Shown here one piece after another: positions 34,318 through 42,899 of a stretch of DNA of 64,000 nucleotides (the first letter of the stretch is position 1; each line of letters starts with the position of its first letter). The notes beneath the pieces were generated by a model. It saw only the letters and a program-made list of their open reading frames with translations. It was not told the origin of the DNA and searched no databases. Made by a program: the position numbers and the translations under genes. The DNA is from Synechococcus sp. HK05 (lineage in GTDB: Bacteria > Cyanobacteriota > Cyanobacteriia > PCC-6307 > Cyanobiaceae): positions 310,001 to 374,000 of the forward strand of contig NZ_JAHRXJ010000004.1 in assembly GCF_019104765.1 (NCBI RefSeq). Reading direction: 5' to 3'.

Positions 34318-34360
34318 CTCCCCCAAACGGGGGAGACCCGCTCCACCGCTGAGGTGGAGC
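34318..34360 (+). promoter_or_regulatory. Two tandem hairpins before the sigma factor gene
   Basis: Hairpin 1 (34318-34335) is CTCCCCC / GGGGGAG with an AAAC loop. Hairpin 2 (34340-34360) is GCTCCACC / GGTGGAGC with a GCTGA loop. Both are perfect. No T-run follows, so a simple intrinsic terminator is unlikely; they may cap the phn operon 3' end or fold in the leader of the sigma factor. Confidence 0.6.
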
Positions 34361-34384
34361 CTGGAGCTGCTCGGGCAAGCGAGC

Positions 34385-35203
34385 GTGAAAACACGCAACC
34401 GCACACACCCGATGCACACCCTCACCCCCCGCGCCGACTTCAGCCAGCGCAATGCCGCCCTGCTGGCGGCTTACCAGCAGTGCCGCAGCACCACCAACCG
34501 CAATGCCGTGATCCACGCCAACCTGCCGCTGGTGTGGCGGGTCGCCCGCCAGGAATCGCAACGCAGCGGCCATAGCTTCGACGACCTCACCCAGGAGGGC
34601 TGCCTGGGGCTGATCAAAGCCGTGGAGCGCTTCGACCCCGGGCGGGGGCACAGCCTGAGCACCGCGGCGGTTCCGTGGATTCGCGGCGCGATCCGTCACT
34701 ACCTGCGCGATCGCTCGCACACCATCAGCGGCAGCCACCACCTGCTTGAGCTGCATCGCCGCGGGCAGGTCCTGCAGGAGCAGCGCCAGCAGCAGGGCCT
34801 CGCCCCCCTGAGCGCGGGCGCCCTGGCCACTGCCTTGGGCTGCAGTCTCGAGCGCTGGCAGCTGGCCCTGGCGCGGCGACGCAGCCTGCAGTTGGCCAGC
34901 CTGGAGCAACCGCACTTTGATGATGACGGCGAACTCACCCCCCTGGTGGAGCAGCTACCCGACAGCAGGGGCAACGATCACTACGCTCCAGTGCTCCGGC
35001 AGGAGCAACGGCGCCAACTCTGGCGGGTGCTATGCCGGTTGGAGCGGCGGCAGCGGCGCTGGATCCTGGGGCGGCTCCTTCAGCGCCACACCTGGGGGCA
35101 GCTGGCCAACGGCAGCGGCCTGAGTGCCAAGGCCATGCAACGGCGCTACAACCTGCTCCTGCAAGAGCTGCGTCAGCAGCTCACGCCCCTGATGAGCAGC
35201 TGA
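34385..35203 (+). CDS. Group 3 sigma-70 family factor
   Basis: Alternative sigma factor of 272 residues. Region 2 is clear: NLPLVWRVARQESQRSGHSFDDLTQEGCLGLIKAVERFDPGRGHSLSTAAVPWIRGAIRHYLRDRS. Region 3 (PLSAGALATALGCSLERWQLALARRRSLQLASLEQP) is weaker, and region 4 (TWGQLANGSGLSAKAMQRRYNLLLQELR) has a recognisable helix-turn-helix. Region 1.1 is absent, as in group 3 factors of picocyanobacteria. The start may be GTG 34385 or ATG 34412 (MHTLTPR); neither has a strong ribosome-binding site. It is followed by a convergent gene after 4 bases. Confidence 0.87.
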   Translation: MKTRNRTHPMHTLTPRADFSQRNAALLAAYQQCRSTTNRNAVIHANLPLVWRVARQESQRSGHSFDDLTQEGCLGLIKAVERFDPGRGHSLSTAAVPWIRGAIRHYLRDRSHTISGSHHLLELHRRGQVLQEQRQQQGLAPLSAGALATALGCSLERWQLALARRRSLQLASLEQPHFDDDGELTPLVEQLPDSRGNDHYAPVLRQEQRRQLWRVLCRLERRQRRWILGRLLQRHTWGQLANGSGLSAKAMQRRYNLLLQELRQQLTPLMSS

Positions 35204-35207
35204 CCCC

Positions 35208-35978
35208 TCAACCCAGGCCTAACCACTCCGCCGCCGCCATGGCGATCACGGCGGCGAGGGTGGTTTGCAGCGCATTCACCAACTCATTGCTGAGCCAAAT
35301 GCAGCGCTGCTGCAGGCCCGCCCCGATCAGGCTCTCCAGCAGGGTGGCCAGCAAGCCCACCAGTGTCACCACCGCCCAAGCCAAGGGGTTCTGCAGCAGA
35401 CCCAGCTGCAGCATCACCAGCGCCATCAGGGCACTGCCCATCAGGCTCGCAGCGGTGCCCTCCAGGGAGATCGCTCCCTCGGTGCCGGGAGGCACGGGCT
35501 GCAGGGTGGTGATCAGCACGGTGCGTCGACCCCAGCGCTTGCCGATCTCGCTACCGAACGTATCGGCCAACTTGGCACTGAAGCTGGCCGCGAACCCGAG
35601 TCGCAGCAGGGTGACCGGCGCCGAAGGCAGCAGGGTGAGCAGCGCCAAGGCGGCACCCGTGGCGGCAGATCCCCACACGTTTTCAGGGCCCCGCCGGCCG
35701 CCGCGGGCCTCCGCCAGCCCATCGGCCTGCTTGCGCCGGAAACCCAGCCGCGTCACCAGCGAACCCAGGCCGAGGTAGAGCACCACGGCCCACCAGCCAG
35801 CCCAACCGAAGCTGCCCATCAGCAACGTGCCCAGGATTCCGGCGTGCACCCAACCGGCGCGGGTGAGCAGGGGCAGCCGCTGGGCGGCGGCGATCAGGGC
35901 GGCATTGATCACCAACGCCAGCGCCCAGTGCTGCACACGGTCGGCACTGAGCAGCACCTGAAGCTCCAGCATCCCCAT
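35208..35978 (-). CDS. DUF92/TIGR00297 protein, phytyl-phosphate kinase-like (VTE6 type)
   Basis: A membrane protein of about 256 residues with six or seven spans. Family hallmarks are LTRAGWVHAGILGTLLMGSFGWAGW, RKQADGLAEARGGRRGPENVWGSAATGA, FAASFSAKLADTFGSEIGKRWG and GTEGAISLEGTAASLMGS. The plant member VTE6 phosphorylates phytyl phosphate for tocopherol and phylloquinone synthesis; cyanobacterial homologues probably do the same to recycle phytol from chlorophyll. The start is uncertain: ATG 35978 or 35972, since the frame upstream lacks clear homology. Confidence 0.82.
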   Translation of the reverse strand: MGMLELQVLLSADRVQHWALALVINAALIAAAQRLPLLTRAGWVHAGILGTLLMGSFGWAGWWAVVLYLGLGSLVTRLGFRRKQADGLAEARGGRRGPENVWGSAATGAALALLTLLPSAPVTLLRLGFAASFSAKLADTFGSEIGKRWGRRTVLITTLQPVPPGTEGAISLEGTAASLMGSALMALVMLQLGLLQNPLAWAVVTLVGLLATLLESLIGAGLQQRCIWLSNELVNALQTTLAAVIAMAAAEWLGLG

Positions 35979-36113
35979 CAGGCCCGTGGAGGCCAACGCA
36001 ACACCGGCCCAGCACAACACAACCGGCGCGCTTCTGTTGCACTGCCCTAAGGGATCGTCCCTGAGGCACCGCTGGCGGCGGATAATCCAGCCATCCGCCA
36101 CAGAACCGGCGCC

Positions 36114-36503
36114 ATGGTGTTCAACCGCAAGGGCAGCTTCTTCCTCAACCTCGATGAGAAGGCCCCCGCGGCGCCCGCCGCCGTGGCCCCGGTGGCTGAG
36201 CCCAAGAAGGCCGCCGGGAAGCCCAAGGCCAAAGCCGCGGCTGCGGTGAAGCCTGAAGCCAAGCCGGAGGCAGCCGCCCCTACAGCGAGCGCTGCGGCCC
36301 CCAGCGGCAAGGTGCTCACCACCGCCGAAGCCATCGCCGCCGAGCTGGCAGCCGAACAGGCCGCCAAGCCCGCAGCCACCCTCTCCACCTTTGCCCCCGA
36401 GTGCGTTACCGCCGGTGGTGCACTGCCGATGCGCCGCCGGCGCGGGGGCGCCAACCTGGCGTCCTTCCGCAGCATGGCCGGCGGACTGTTCGGCAAAAAG
36501 TGA
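36114..36503 (+). CDS. Ala/Pro/Lys-rich hypothetical protein
   Basis: A 129-residue protein. The N-terminus MVFNRKGSFFLNLDEKAP and C-terminus TFAPECVTAGGALPMRRRRGGANLASFRSMAGGLFGKK are ordered-looking and basic; between them (20-90) is a low-complexity Ala/Lys/Pro/Glu stretch. GGATAAT at 36080-36086 could be the -10 region. Function unknown. Its end lies within a large hairpin region shared with rsmE. Confidence 0.75.
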   Translation: MVFNRKGSFFLNLDEKAPAAPAAVAPVAEPKKAAGKPKAKAAAAVKPEAKPEAAAPTASAAAPSGKVLTTAEAIAAELAAEQAAKPAATLSTFAPECVTAGGALPMRRRRGGANLASFRSMAGGLFGKK

Positions 36504-36523
36504 GCGCCGGCCACAGCTGAGCT

Positions 36524-36568
36524 GGCTTTGATCAGCCCCTGGCCACGCGCCAGTGGCTGATCAAAGCC
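36524..36568. terminator. 45-nt near-perfect hairpin at a convergent gene junction
   Basis: A 14-bp perfect inverted repeat (36524-36537 with 36555-36568), one mismatch, then an inner 5-bp stem CTGGC / GCCAG and a five-base loop. It covers the last codons and the stop of rsmE and starts 21 bases past the stop of the 36114 gene. No U-run on either strand. It may work as a bidirectional terminator or protect both 3' ends. Confidence 0.6.
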
Positions 36569-37299
36569 GCAGCGGCCACTCCAGCAGTGGAGCTGCGCAG
36601 GATCGTGGGCCCCAACTGCACCGGGCTCCATCGGCAGGCAATCGCCTGCTCCTCTTCGGCAGGGCTCCAGCCGCCCTCCGGCCCACAGGCCAGCCACACC
36701 TCTTCACAGGGCGGGGCCGTTGCACTGGGCAGCGCGTCCACCAAGAGCGGCAGGGCCTCCTGCCGCGTGGTGGCCCAGAACCGCAGCATGCCAGCTGAGC
36801 AGGGGCCCGAACCAGCGCTGAACAGTTCAGGCAATGGGGTGGGTGGATCGATCTGGGGCAACCAGAGGCGCTCACACTGTTCAGCCGCTTCTGCCGCGAT
36901 GCTCTGCCACCGCTCCGGCCGCAGCTGACCCTGCACGGCGGTGCGCTCGCAGAGCAGCGGCACGAGCCGATCCACACCGAGCTCCACCGCCATCCGCACC
37001 AGGAGCTCAAAATCCCGCTTCACCACAGCGGCCGCCAGCACCAAGGCCGGCTGATCCTTGGGCCGGCTGAGCAGCGGTTCGGCCAGGGGCTGCAGCAGGC
37101 GGGCCCGCTCCCGATCGAGCAACTCGGCCTCCCAGAGGTGGCCGCCGCCATCCACCACGGCAAAACGATCCCCCGGGCCATAGCGCAGCACTTTGCACAG
37201 ATAGCGGCTGTGCTCGGCAGAGAGGGGCAGTACGCCCTCAACAGAGACCTGCTGCAGCCGGGGCGGCGGGATGAACAGGCGCCGGCATTCGCGCGCCAT
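36532..37299 (-). CDS. rsmE: 16S rRNA (uracil1498-N3)-methyltransferase RsmE
   Basis: SPOUT-class methyltransferase of 255 residues for m3U1498 in helix 44. N-terminal PUA-like domain (RRLFIPPPRLQ..., HSRYLCKVLRYGPGDRFAVVDG), then the SPOUT core (AAAVVKRDFELLVRMAVELGVDRLVPLLCERT) and knot (VWLACGPEGGWSPAEEE, LGPTILRSSTAGVAA). The knot motif is usually LGPRILRTETA; here Arg is Thr and Glu-Thr is Ser-Ser. The DUF3531 gene ends 2 bases upstream. Confidence 0.9.
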   Translation of the reverse strand: MARECRRLFIPPPRLQQVSVEGVLPLSAEHSRYLCKVLRYGPGDRFAVVDGGGHLWEAELLDRERARLLQPLAEPLLSRPKDQPALVLAAAVVKRDFELLVRMAVELGVDRLVPLLCERTAVQGQLRPERWQSIAAEAAEQCERLWLPQIDPPTPLPELFSAGSGPCSAGMLRFWATTRQEALPLLVDALPSATAPPCEEVWLACGPEGGWSPAEEEQAIACRWSPVQLGPTILRSSTAGVAAAALISHWRVARG

Positions 37300-37301
37300 G
37301 G

Positions 37302-37763
37302 TCAGGCGCCGGGATCGCGCAGGCTGGTGAACAGATTGTCGGGCTCGTCCTCCACGGGCCAGTCGTCGTTGACACCGCCGATCAGCAACTCCTGGATCTC
37401 CACCACATCGGTATCGAGCTGGCGCAAGGTATTGATCAGAACATCGAGGGCAAGGGCATCACTGGTGCCCAGATCCAGCCAGCAGCGAGCCCACTCACCG
37501 CGGTAGTCCATCTCGCCCATGTTGTGCATCAGGGCCGGCATCGCCCGGGCAGCGGTCTCGGCGTCGTACGCCATGCCGCTCAGTTCCGCGCCCTCCTCCT
37601 GCACCTGCAGGTTTTCGGCGTTGAACCCGCCGAGCTTGCCCAGGAAAAACCAGCTGTCGAAGGCTGTTTCGATGTAGCCCCGCTCCCCCTGGCCGGGTGC
37701 ATGGCTGAAGCGCAGCCAGATCCAGCAATTGAAGGGATCGAATTCGCGAAAGCGGATCTCCAT
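37302..37763 (-). CDS. DUF3531 family protein
   Basis: A 153-residue cyanobacterial and plastid protein of unknown function. The match is strong: IRFREFDPFNCWIWLRF, FDSWFFLGKLGGFNAENLQVQEEG, ALMHNMGEMDYRGEWARCWLDLGTSDALALDVLINTL, IGGVNDDWPVED. Start ATG 37763 (MEIRFREF) matches the family N-terminus; upstream in-frame methionines lie in the divergent promoter. Probably co-transcribed with rsmE. Confidence 0.88.
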   Translation of the reverse strand: MEIRFREFDPFNCWIWLRFSHAPGQGERGYIETAFDSWFFLGKLGGFNAENLQVQEEGAELSGMAYDAETAARAMPALMHNMGEMDYRGEWARCWLDLGTSDALALDVLINTLRQLDTDVVEIQELLIGGVNDDWPVEDEPDNLFTSLRDPGA

Positions 37764-37822
37764 CGGGGCAGGGCGCAGCGCAGCGTTGCCTCCATCAAAC
37801 ATGCTGGGGGCACCGCCAGGCC

Positions 37823-38506
37823 ATGCCGCCATTCATGCTGGAGCTGAGGTCGCTGCACTACCACCCGGCCACGGCCCAGGAGCCGGTGCTGCGGGGGCTC
37901 GATCTGCAGCTGCACGTGGGCCAGCCTGCGCTGGTGGCCGGACGCAGCGGTTCGGGGAAATCCACCCTGCTGGAGGTGATCTGCGGCTTGGCGGAACCCA
38001 CCGGGAGTCGCCGCTCAGCGAGCGGGGGCGGCTCGATCCGCTGGAACGCTCAAGTGCTCAATGCCCGTCAACGGCGCTGGCTCTGCGGCTTGCTGTTCCA
38101 ATTCCCTGAACGCCATTTCCTCGGGCTCAGCGTGGGGCAGGAGCTGAAGCTCGGCCAACGCCGCGTGCCCTCTGAGCGCATCGAAGCAGTGCTGCACCAG
38201 GTCGGGCTCGATGGGATCTCCCTGCAACAGGCACCGGAAGCCTTGAGCGGTGGTCAACAGCGCAGGCTGGCCCTGGCGGTCCAGCTGCTGCGCAACCCCA
38301 AGGTGCTGCTGCTAGATGAACCCACCGCGGGCCTGGATTGGTCGGTGCGCGGCGAAATCCTCTCGCTGCTGGCCGAACTGGGGCGCGAGCGGGTCTTGTT
38401 GGTGGTGACCCACGAACCCGACCTCTTTGACGCCTGGGTGGCTCCCGAGCAGCGTTACCGCTTGCAGGGCGGCGTGCTGCAGCCCCTCGAGCACGCCGTG
38501 CGCTGA
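37823..38506 (+). CDS. EcfA/CbiO-like ABC transporter ATPase
   Basis: A 227-residue ATPase with Walker [11 protein letters not shown]-loop [10 protein letters not shown] (the FQFPE variant is typical of energy-coupling-factor ATPases), signature [17 protein letters not shown], Walker [13 protein letters not shown] and H-loop VVTHEPD. No permease or substrate-binding gene is near. Similar cyanobacterial and plant (ABCI11) ATPases work with separately encoded membrane parts. Substrate unknown. Confidence 0.85.
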   Translation: MPPFMLELRSLHYHPATAQEPVLRGLDLQLHVGQPALVAGRSGSGKSTLLEVICGLAEPTGSRRSASGGGSIRWNAQVLNARQRRWLCGLLFQFPERHFLGLSVGQELKLGQRRVPSERIEAVLHQVGLDGISLQQAPEALSGGQQRRLALAVQLLRNPKVLLLDEPTAGLDWSVRGEILSLLAELGRERVLLVVTHEPDLFDAWVAPEQRYRLQGGVLQPLEHAVR

Positions 38507-38541
38507 ATACAGTGCCCACTTCGGGCGTAGGCGCAGAGGCC

Positions 38542-39456
38542 ATGGCGGATCAGTTGGTGCGAGCAACGGCAGCCGGCGGTGGCATCCGCTTGGTGGCAGT
38601 GAGCACCAGCACCGTGGCCCGCTACGCGCGGCGGCGCCACAAGCTCTCTTATCTCACCTCCGCCCTGCTGGGCCGCGCCATGACGGCGGGCCTGTTGCTG
38701 GCCAGCTCCATGAAGGTGCGCCACGGGCGGGTGAATCTGCGCATCGCCTCCGATGGCCCGATGCGCGGCTTGATGGTGGATGCCGGCCGCGACGGCACCG
38801 TGCGCGGCTACGTGGGCAACCCCGGCCTGGAACTCGATCTGGTGGAGGAGGCCGGCGGGCTGCACCAGTTTGATTTCAAGCAGGCCACCGGCACCGGCTA
38901 CCTGCATGTGGTGCGTGATCTCGGCGAGGGTGAACCGTTCAGCTCCACCGTGGAATTGGTGAGCGGCGGCATCGGCGACGACGTGGCCTCCTACCTGCTG
39001 CACTCCGAGCAGACCCCATCGGCGGTGTTCGTGGGCGAGCAGATCGATAGCTCCGGCTTGAAGCATGCGGGCGGCGTGCTGGTGCAGGTGCTCCCCAAAG
39101 CCGCCCGTGAACCGGCGCTGGTGGCCCTGCTAGAGGAGCGCTGCAAGGAGATCAGCGGCTTCAGCCAGAAGCTCGCCGCCTGCGAAGGCAATCTCGAAGC
39201 GTTGCTGCGCGAAATCTTCCCCGACCTCGATCCCCAGCTGCTCGACGACGCGGAAGCCTCCCAGGAGATCACCTTCCACTGCCCGTGCAGCCGCAAGCGC
39301 AGCGTGAACGCGCTGAAGCTGCTGGGCGAAACCGAGCTCAGCGAGATGCTCCAGCAGGACGGCAAAGCCGAACTCACCTGCCACTTCTGTAATGAGATCT
39401 ACGAAGTGGGCAGCGGTGAGCTGCAGGAGCTGATCAACGAGCTGGCCGCCGCCTGA
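38542..39456 (+). CDS. hslO: Redox-regulated chaperone Hsp33
   Basis: A 304-residue chaperone that unfolds and activates on oxidative stress. The N-terminal domain includes [19 protein letters not shown] and [12 protein letters not shown]. The C-terminal zinc centre holds CPC (near residue 253) and CHFC (near 283), all four cysteines present, so redox sensing should work. Start ATG 38542. It converges with the CPP1-like gene with only 2 bases between stops. Confidence 0.94.
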   Translation: MADQLVRATAAGGGIRLVAVSTSTVARYARRRHKLSYLTSALLGRAMTAGLLLASSMKVRHGRVNLRIASDGPMRGLMVDAGRDGTVRGYVGNPGLELDLVEEAGGLHQFDFKQATGTGYLHVVRDLGEGEPFSSTVELVSGGIGDDVASYLLHSEQTPSAVFVGEQIDSSGLKHAGGVLVQVLPKAAREPALVALLEERCKEISGFSQKLAACEGNLEALLREIFPDLDPQLLDDAEASQEITFHCPCSRKRSVNALKLLGETELSEMLQQDGKAELTCHFCNEIYEVGSGELQELINELAAA

Positions 39457-39458
39457 GC

Positions 39459-40163
39459 TCAGGCGATCAGCAGCGCACCCAGCAGCAACAGCGCCAGGGC
39501 TGGCAGGCTCTGCACCTGGGGCGGTGCCAACGGCAGACCGAGCGGCAGCGAGGGGTCGATGGCACTCACCAACAGCCCACCCAACAGCAGACCCAGGCTG
39601 AGCAGCAGCACACTCCACCCCACCGCCGGCAGCAGCCGGCCGAGCCGGCGCTGCAGGTTCACCACGGTGAGAACGGTGGCAAAGGCCAGCACCAGCTCGG
39701 CGTTGCCAGCGGGCGTGAGCAGCAGCACCGCCAGCAACACAGCGCCACCGGCGAGGGGAAACCAGCGCTCGCGCCCCTCGGCCAGGGCCACACTCGGCAG
39801 GGCTGGAGCGCTGAGCTTCAGGGCAGGCCTGGGCAGCGCGGGCAAGTTGGGCAACGAGGGCAGCGAAGGCTTGGCGGCCGATGGGCCGGCGGCGGGTTTG
39901 GCGGCCTCGCGCTGGGAGGCGTTGAGGGCAGCTGTGCTCACCTTGCCCTGCTGACGCTCCTTGAGCCGATCCATCAACACGGCGTCGTAGGCAGCTTCGA
40001 TGCGCGCCCGGGCCATGGGCTCCTCGCCCACCTCCTCGAGCCGTGCCTGTTTGGCGGCCTGCACCGCATCGAAGCTGGCATCAGCGGTGATGCCCAGACG
40101 CTCGTAGGGGTTCAGCGAACCGGGCTGGGCAGGGCCACCGGATGGATCAGTTCCCTGGGTCAT
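39459..40163 (-). CDS. CPP1-like J-domain-like membrane protein
   Basis: A 234-residue protein with a J-like domain at the N-terminus (NPYERLGITADASFDAVQAAKQARLEE, then IEAAYDAVLMDRLKERQQGKV) that has no HPD motif, a Pro/Ala/Ser linker, and three or four membrane spans at the C-terminus. This matches the CPP1/CGLD family, whose plant member stabilises protochlorophyllide oxidoreductase in the membrane. A role in chlorophyll synthesis is therefore likely. Start ATG 40163. Confidence 0.85.
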   Translation of the reverse strand: MTQGTDPSGGPAQPGSLNPYERLGITADASFDAVQAAKQARLEEVGEEPMARARIEAAYDAVLMDRLKERQQGKVSTAALNASQREAAKPAAGPSAAKPSLPSLPNLPALPRPALKLSAPALPSVALAEGRERWFPLAGGAVLLAVLLLTPAGNAELVLAFATVLTVVNLQRRLGRLLPAVGWSVLLLSLGLLLGGLLVSAIDPSLPLGLPLAPPQVQSLPALALLLLGALLIA

Positions 40164-40228
40164 GCCGCGGCTGGAGGTTGCAGTGCGATGGCTCCAGCCT
40201 AGAGAGGGAAAGCGGCTGAAGCCTTGGC

Positions 40229-40465
40229 TCAGAACAGGGGTTCGCTATGGCGGTAGCCGCCCTCAAGCTGCAGCAGGCGGCGCTGCAGTTCAGCCTCATC
40301 GCGCTGCAGCCAGCAACGGCGCTTCAGCAGGGGCATCTGCGGCGGCAGGTGGCTGCCTTCGCGCATCTCCACCGCCGCCGAACCCGGCGTGGGGCCGGGC
40401 ACGAAATTCACGTAGTCGCACCCGCCATCGTTGCGGGGTCGTACAAGCCAGAGGGGCCTCGCCAT
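40229..40465 (-). CDS. DUF1651-like small protein
   Basis: A 78-residue protein. WLVRPRNDGGCDYVNFVPG at the N-terminus and LPPQMPLLKRRCWLQRDEAELQRRLLQLEG toward the end resemble the DUF1651 family common in marine picocyanobacteria (LPxxxPLLKxR). Function unknown. Stands alone between two minus-strand operons. Confidence 0.65.
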   Translation of the reverse strand: MARPLWLVRPRNDGGCDYVNFVPGPTPGSAAVEMREGSHLPPQMPLLKRRCWLQRDEAELQRRLLQLEGGYRHSEPLF

Positions 40466-40574
40466 CGCCAGAACCGCCGTTGTGACCTTTCTTCGTAAAG
40501 ATTCTGGCGGGGCCCAGAGGCAGCCGTGGCTTGCCGGCGGGATCCGAGCTGATCAGCGGTGGATGGGAGCGCGA

Positions 40575-42221
40575 TCAGAGCGCAATCGGCTCCACCCCGC
40601 TCACCACCGGTGCCACAGCGCTCAGTTCGAGATCGGGATGGTCTTCGCCCAGCTGGTTGAGGTTCCACTCGTTCTTGAACAGCAGCACCGGCCGGTCCCA
40701 GGCGTCGCGCACCGTTTTGCAGTTGAAGATGCGGCCCACCTTCTCCAGCGCCGGCCAGCCGCCGACCACCCAGCGCGCCACCGAGAAGCCCAGGGGCTCG
40801 AGACGGGTTTGAACGCCGTATTCGTTCTCCAGGCGGTATTGCACCACCTCCAACTGCAGCTGACCCACCGCCGCCAGGATCGGATCGCGCTTGCTCTGGT
40901 CGGTGTCGTAGAGGATCTGCACCGCTCCCTCTTCGCGCAATTCATTCACGCCCTTGCGGAAACTCTTGAAGGCTGAAGGGTTGGGATTGCGCAGCCAAGA
41001 AAAGATCTCCGGGCTGAAGCAGGGGATCCCTTCATATTCCACCTTCGGCCCCAGATACAGGGTGTCGCCAATGGCGAACATGCCGGGGTTGTTCAGGCCG
41101 ATCACATCACCGGGGTAGGCATCGTCCACCACCTCGCGGTCTTGGCCGAACAGCTTCTGGGGGCGCGAGAGGCGAATCGTCTTACCGGTGCGGGCATGCT
41201 GCACCGTCATGTCTTTTTCAAACTTGCCGCTGCACACCCTCACAAAGGCCACACGGTCACGGTGGCGGGGGTCCATGTTGGCCTGCAGTTTGAACACAAA
41301 GCCGCTGAAACCAGGCCGCACCGGCTCGATCTCACCAGCACTACTACTGCGGGGAATCGGCTTCTGCGCCAGCTCCAGGAAGGCATCGAGGAACGGGCGC
41401 ACGCCGAAGTTGGTCATGGCCGAGCCGAAAAACACCGGGCTCAGCTCACCGGCATGCACCAGCTCGAGATCGAGCTCATTGCCGGCGGCCTCCAACAGCT
41501 CCAGCTCCTCCAGCGCTGCATCCAACAGCTCGGGCTCCACCGCACCGCTGCTGCGGGCCTCCTCCACGCTCAACACCTTCTCTTCGGAGGTGCGGCCGCG
41601 CTCGGCCCGCAAAAACAAGATCACCTCTTTGCTGCGGCGATCGATCACACCGCGGAAGCGATCGCCACTGCCGATCGGCCAGTTCACCGGCCAGCAGGCC
41701 AGGTCGAGCTCCTGCTCGATCTCATCGAGCAGCTCGAGGGGCTCGCGCCCCGGCCGATCCATCTTGTTGATGAAGGTGAAGATGGGGATGCGCCGCATGC
41801 GGCACACCTCAAACAACTTGCGGGTTTGCGGTTCGAGGCCCTTTGCCGCGTCTTCGAGCATCACCGCGTTATCGGCGGCGGCGAGGGTGCGGTAGGTGTC
41901 TTCGGAGAAGTCTTGGTGGCCGGGGGTATCGAGCAGGTTGATCGTGCTGCCGCTGTAGTCGAACTGCAACACCGTTGAGGTGATCGAGATGCCCCGCTGC
42001 TTCTCCAGCTCCATCCAGTCGGAGGTCACCTTGCGCTGCTCGCCCTTGGCCTTCACCGCACCGGCCTGCTGGATCGCACCCCCGTAAAGCAGCAGCTTCT
42101 CGGTGAGGGTGGTCTTACCCGCGTCGGGGTGGGAGATGATCGCGAAGTTGCGGCGGCGCGCCACTGCCTCGGCCAAGGCCTGAAGCTCGGGGGTGGCGGC
42201 AGGGGCAGTGGTGCTGGTCAT
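40575..42221 (-). CDS. prfC: Peptide chain release factor 3
   Basis: GTPase of 548 residues that recycles RF1 and RF2. GTP motifs: G1 [11 protein letters not shown]3 DTPGHQDF, G4 NKMD. The switch region [10 protein letters not shown] and the C-terminal domain ([39 protein letters not shown]) identify RF3 rather than EF-G. Start ATG 42221. Confidence 0.95.
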   Translation of the reverse strand: MTSTTAPAATPELQALAEAVARRRNFAIISHPDAGKTTLTEKLLLYGGAIQQAGAVKAKGEQRKVTSDWMELEKQRGISITSTVLQFDYSGSTINLLDTPGHQDFSEDTYRTLAAADNAVMLEDAAKGLEPQTRKLFEVCRMRRIPIFTFINKMDRPGREPLELLDEIEQELDLACWPVNWPIGSGDRFRGVIDRRSKEVILFLRAERGRTSEEKVLSVEEARSSGAVEPELLDAALEELELLEAAGNELDLELVHAGELSPVFFGSAMTNFGVRPFLDAFLELAQKPIPRSSSAGEIEPVRPGFSGFVFKLQANMDPRHRDRVAFVRVCSGKFEKDMTVQHARTGKTIRLSRPQKLFGQDREVVDDAYPGDVIGLNNPGMFAIGDTLYLGPKVEYEGIPCFSPEIFSWLRNPNPSAFKSFRKGVNELREEGAVQILYDTDQSKRDPILAAVGQLQLEVVQYRLENEYGVQTRLEPLGFSVARWVVGGWPALEKVGRIFNCKTVRDAWDRPVLLFKNEWNLNQLGEDHPDLELSAVAPVVSGVEPIAL

Positions 42222-42233
42222 CGGGCCAGCCTC

Positions 42234-42899
42234 TCAGAGCAGCCGGCCCCACACCTCGAGATAGCGATCGTCCACCGGCGCCACCTGCAACTGATCCACC
42301 AAGCCCGCATCCCCCAGCTGCTGCTGCACCTCCTCAGGCGTGAAGGCCGCATGCAGCGAAGCGATGTAGTCGTGCTGAAGCACCAGCGGTGCATCGGACA
42401 GATAGCGCTGCTGCAGCGCAAGGGCCGCCTCCGGCGTGGGCGGCCGGCGCAGATCCTTGATGAACACACACGCGCCCGGCGCCCCCAGCTGCCGCACCGC
42501 CTGCCAGAGCACAGCGGGGTGATGCAGGTGGTGCAGAAGGCTGTTGCTCACCACCGCCGTAAACCCGCCCGGCAGCGACGGATCCGGCAGGCAGCGCTGC
42601 TCGAAACGCAGTCGCTGCTGCAGCGCCGGCCTGCGACCCAACTCCTGGAGCCCGGGAGCAAGCATGGCTGCAGCACCATCGAGACCCAACACCTGCGCGG
42701 TGGGGAAGCGCTCGGCCAGGCGAAAGCTGATGTTGCCGGGTCCGCAGCCGAGGTCGACCACAGCCGCACCAAGACCATCGGGGAACAGTTGCACCAGCCG
42801 CTCCATCAGCTGCTGGTCTCCAGCGCTGAAATCGGCGGCGGCGTAGGCCAGGGCCTGATCCAGGCCTTCCATCAACTCCGGCTCAGGCGTGCGCTGCAT
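42234..42899 (-). CDS. Class I SAM-dependent methyltransferase
   Basis: A 221-residue methyltransferase with the SAM-binding motif VVDLGCGPGNISF, the acidic LGLDGA and a following VVSNSLLHHLHHPAVLW block. Start ATG 42899 gives RTPEPELMEG, a start common to this cyanobacterial group; it overlaps the end of the upstream channel gene by 17 bases. Substrate unknown. Confidence 0.82.
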   Translation of the reverse strand: MQRTPEPELMEGLDQALAYAAADFSAGDQQLMERLVQLFPDGLGAAVVDLGCGPGNISFRLAERFPTAQVLGLDGAAAMLAPGLQELGRRPALQQRLRFEQRCLPDPSLPGGFTAVVSNSLLHHLHHPAVLWQAVRQLGAPGACVFIKDLRRPPTPEAALALQQRYLSDAPLVLQHDYIASLHAAFTPEEVQQQLGDAGLVDQLQVAPVDDRYLEVWGRLL

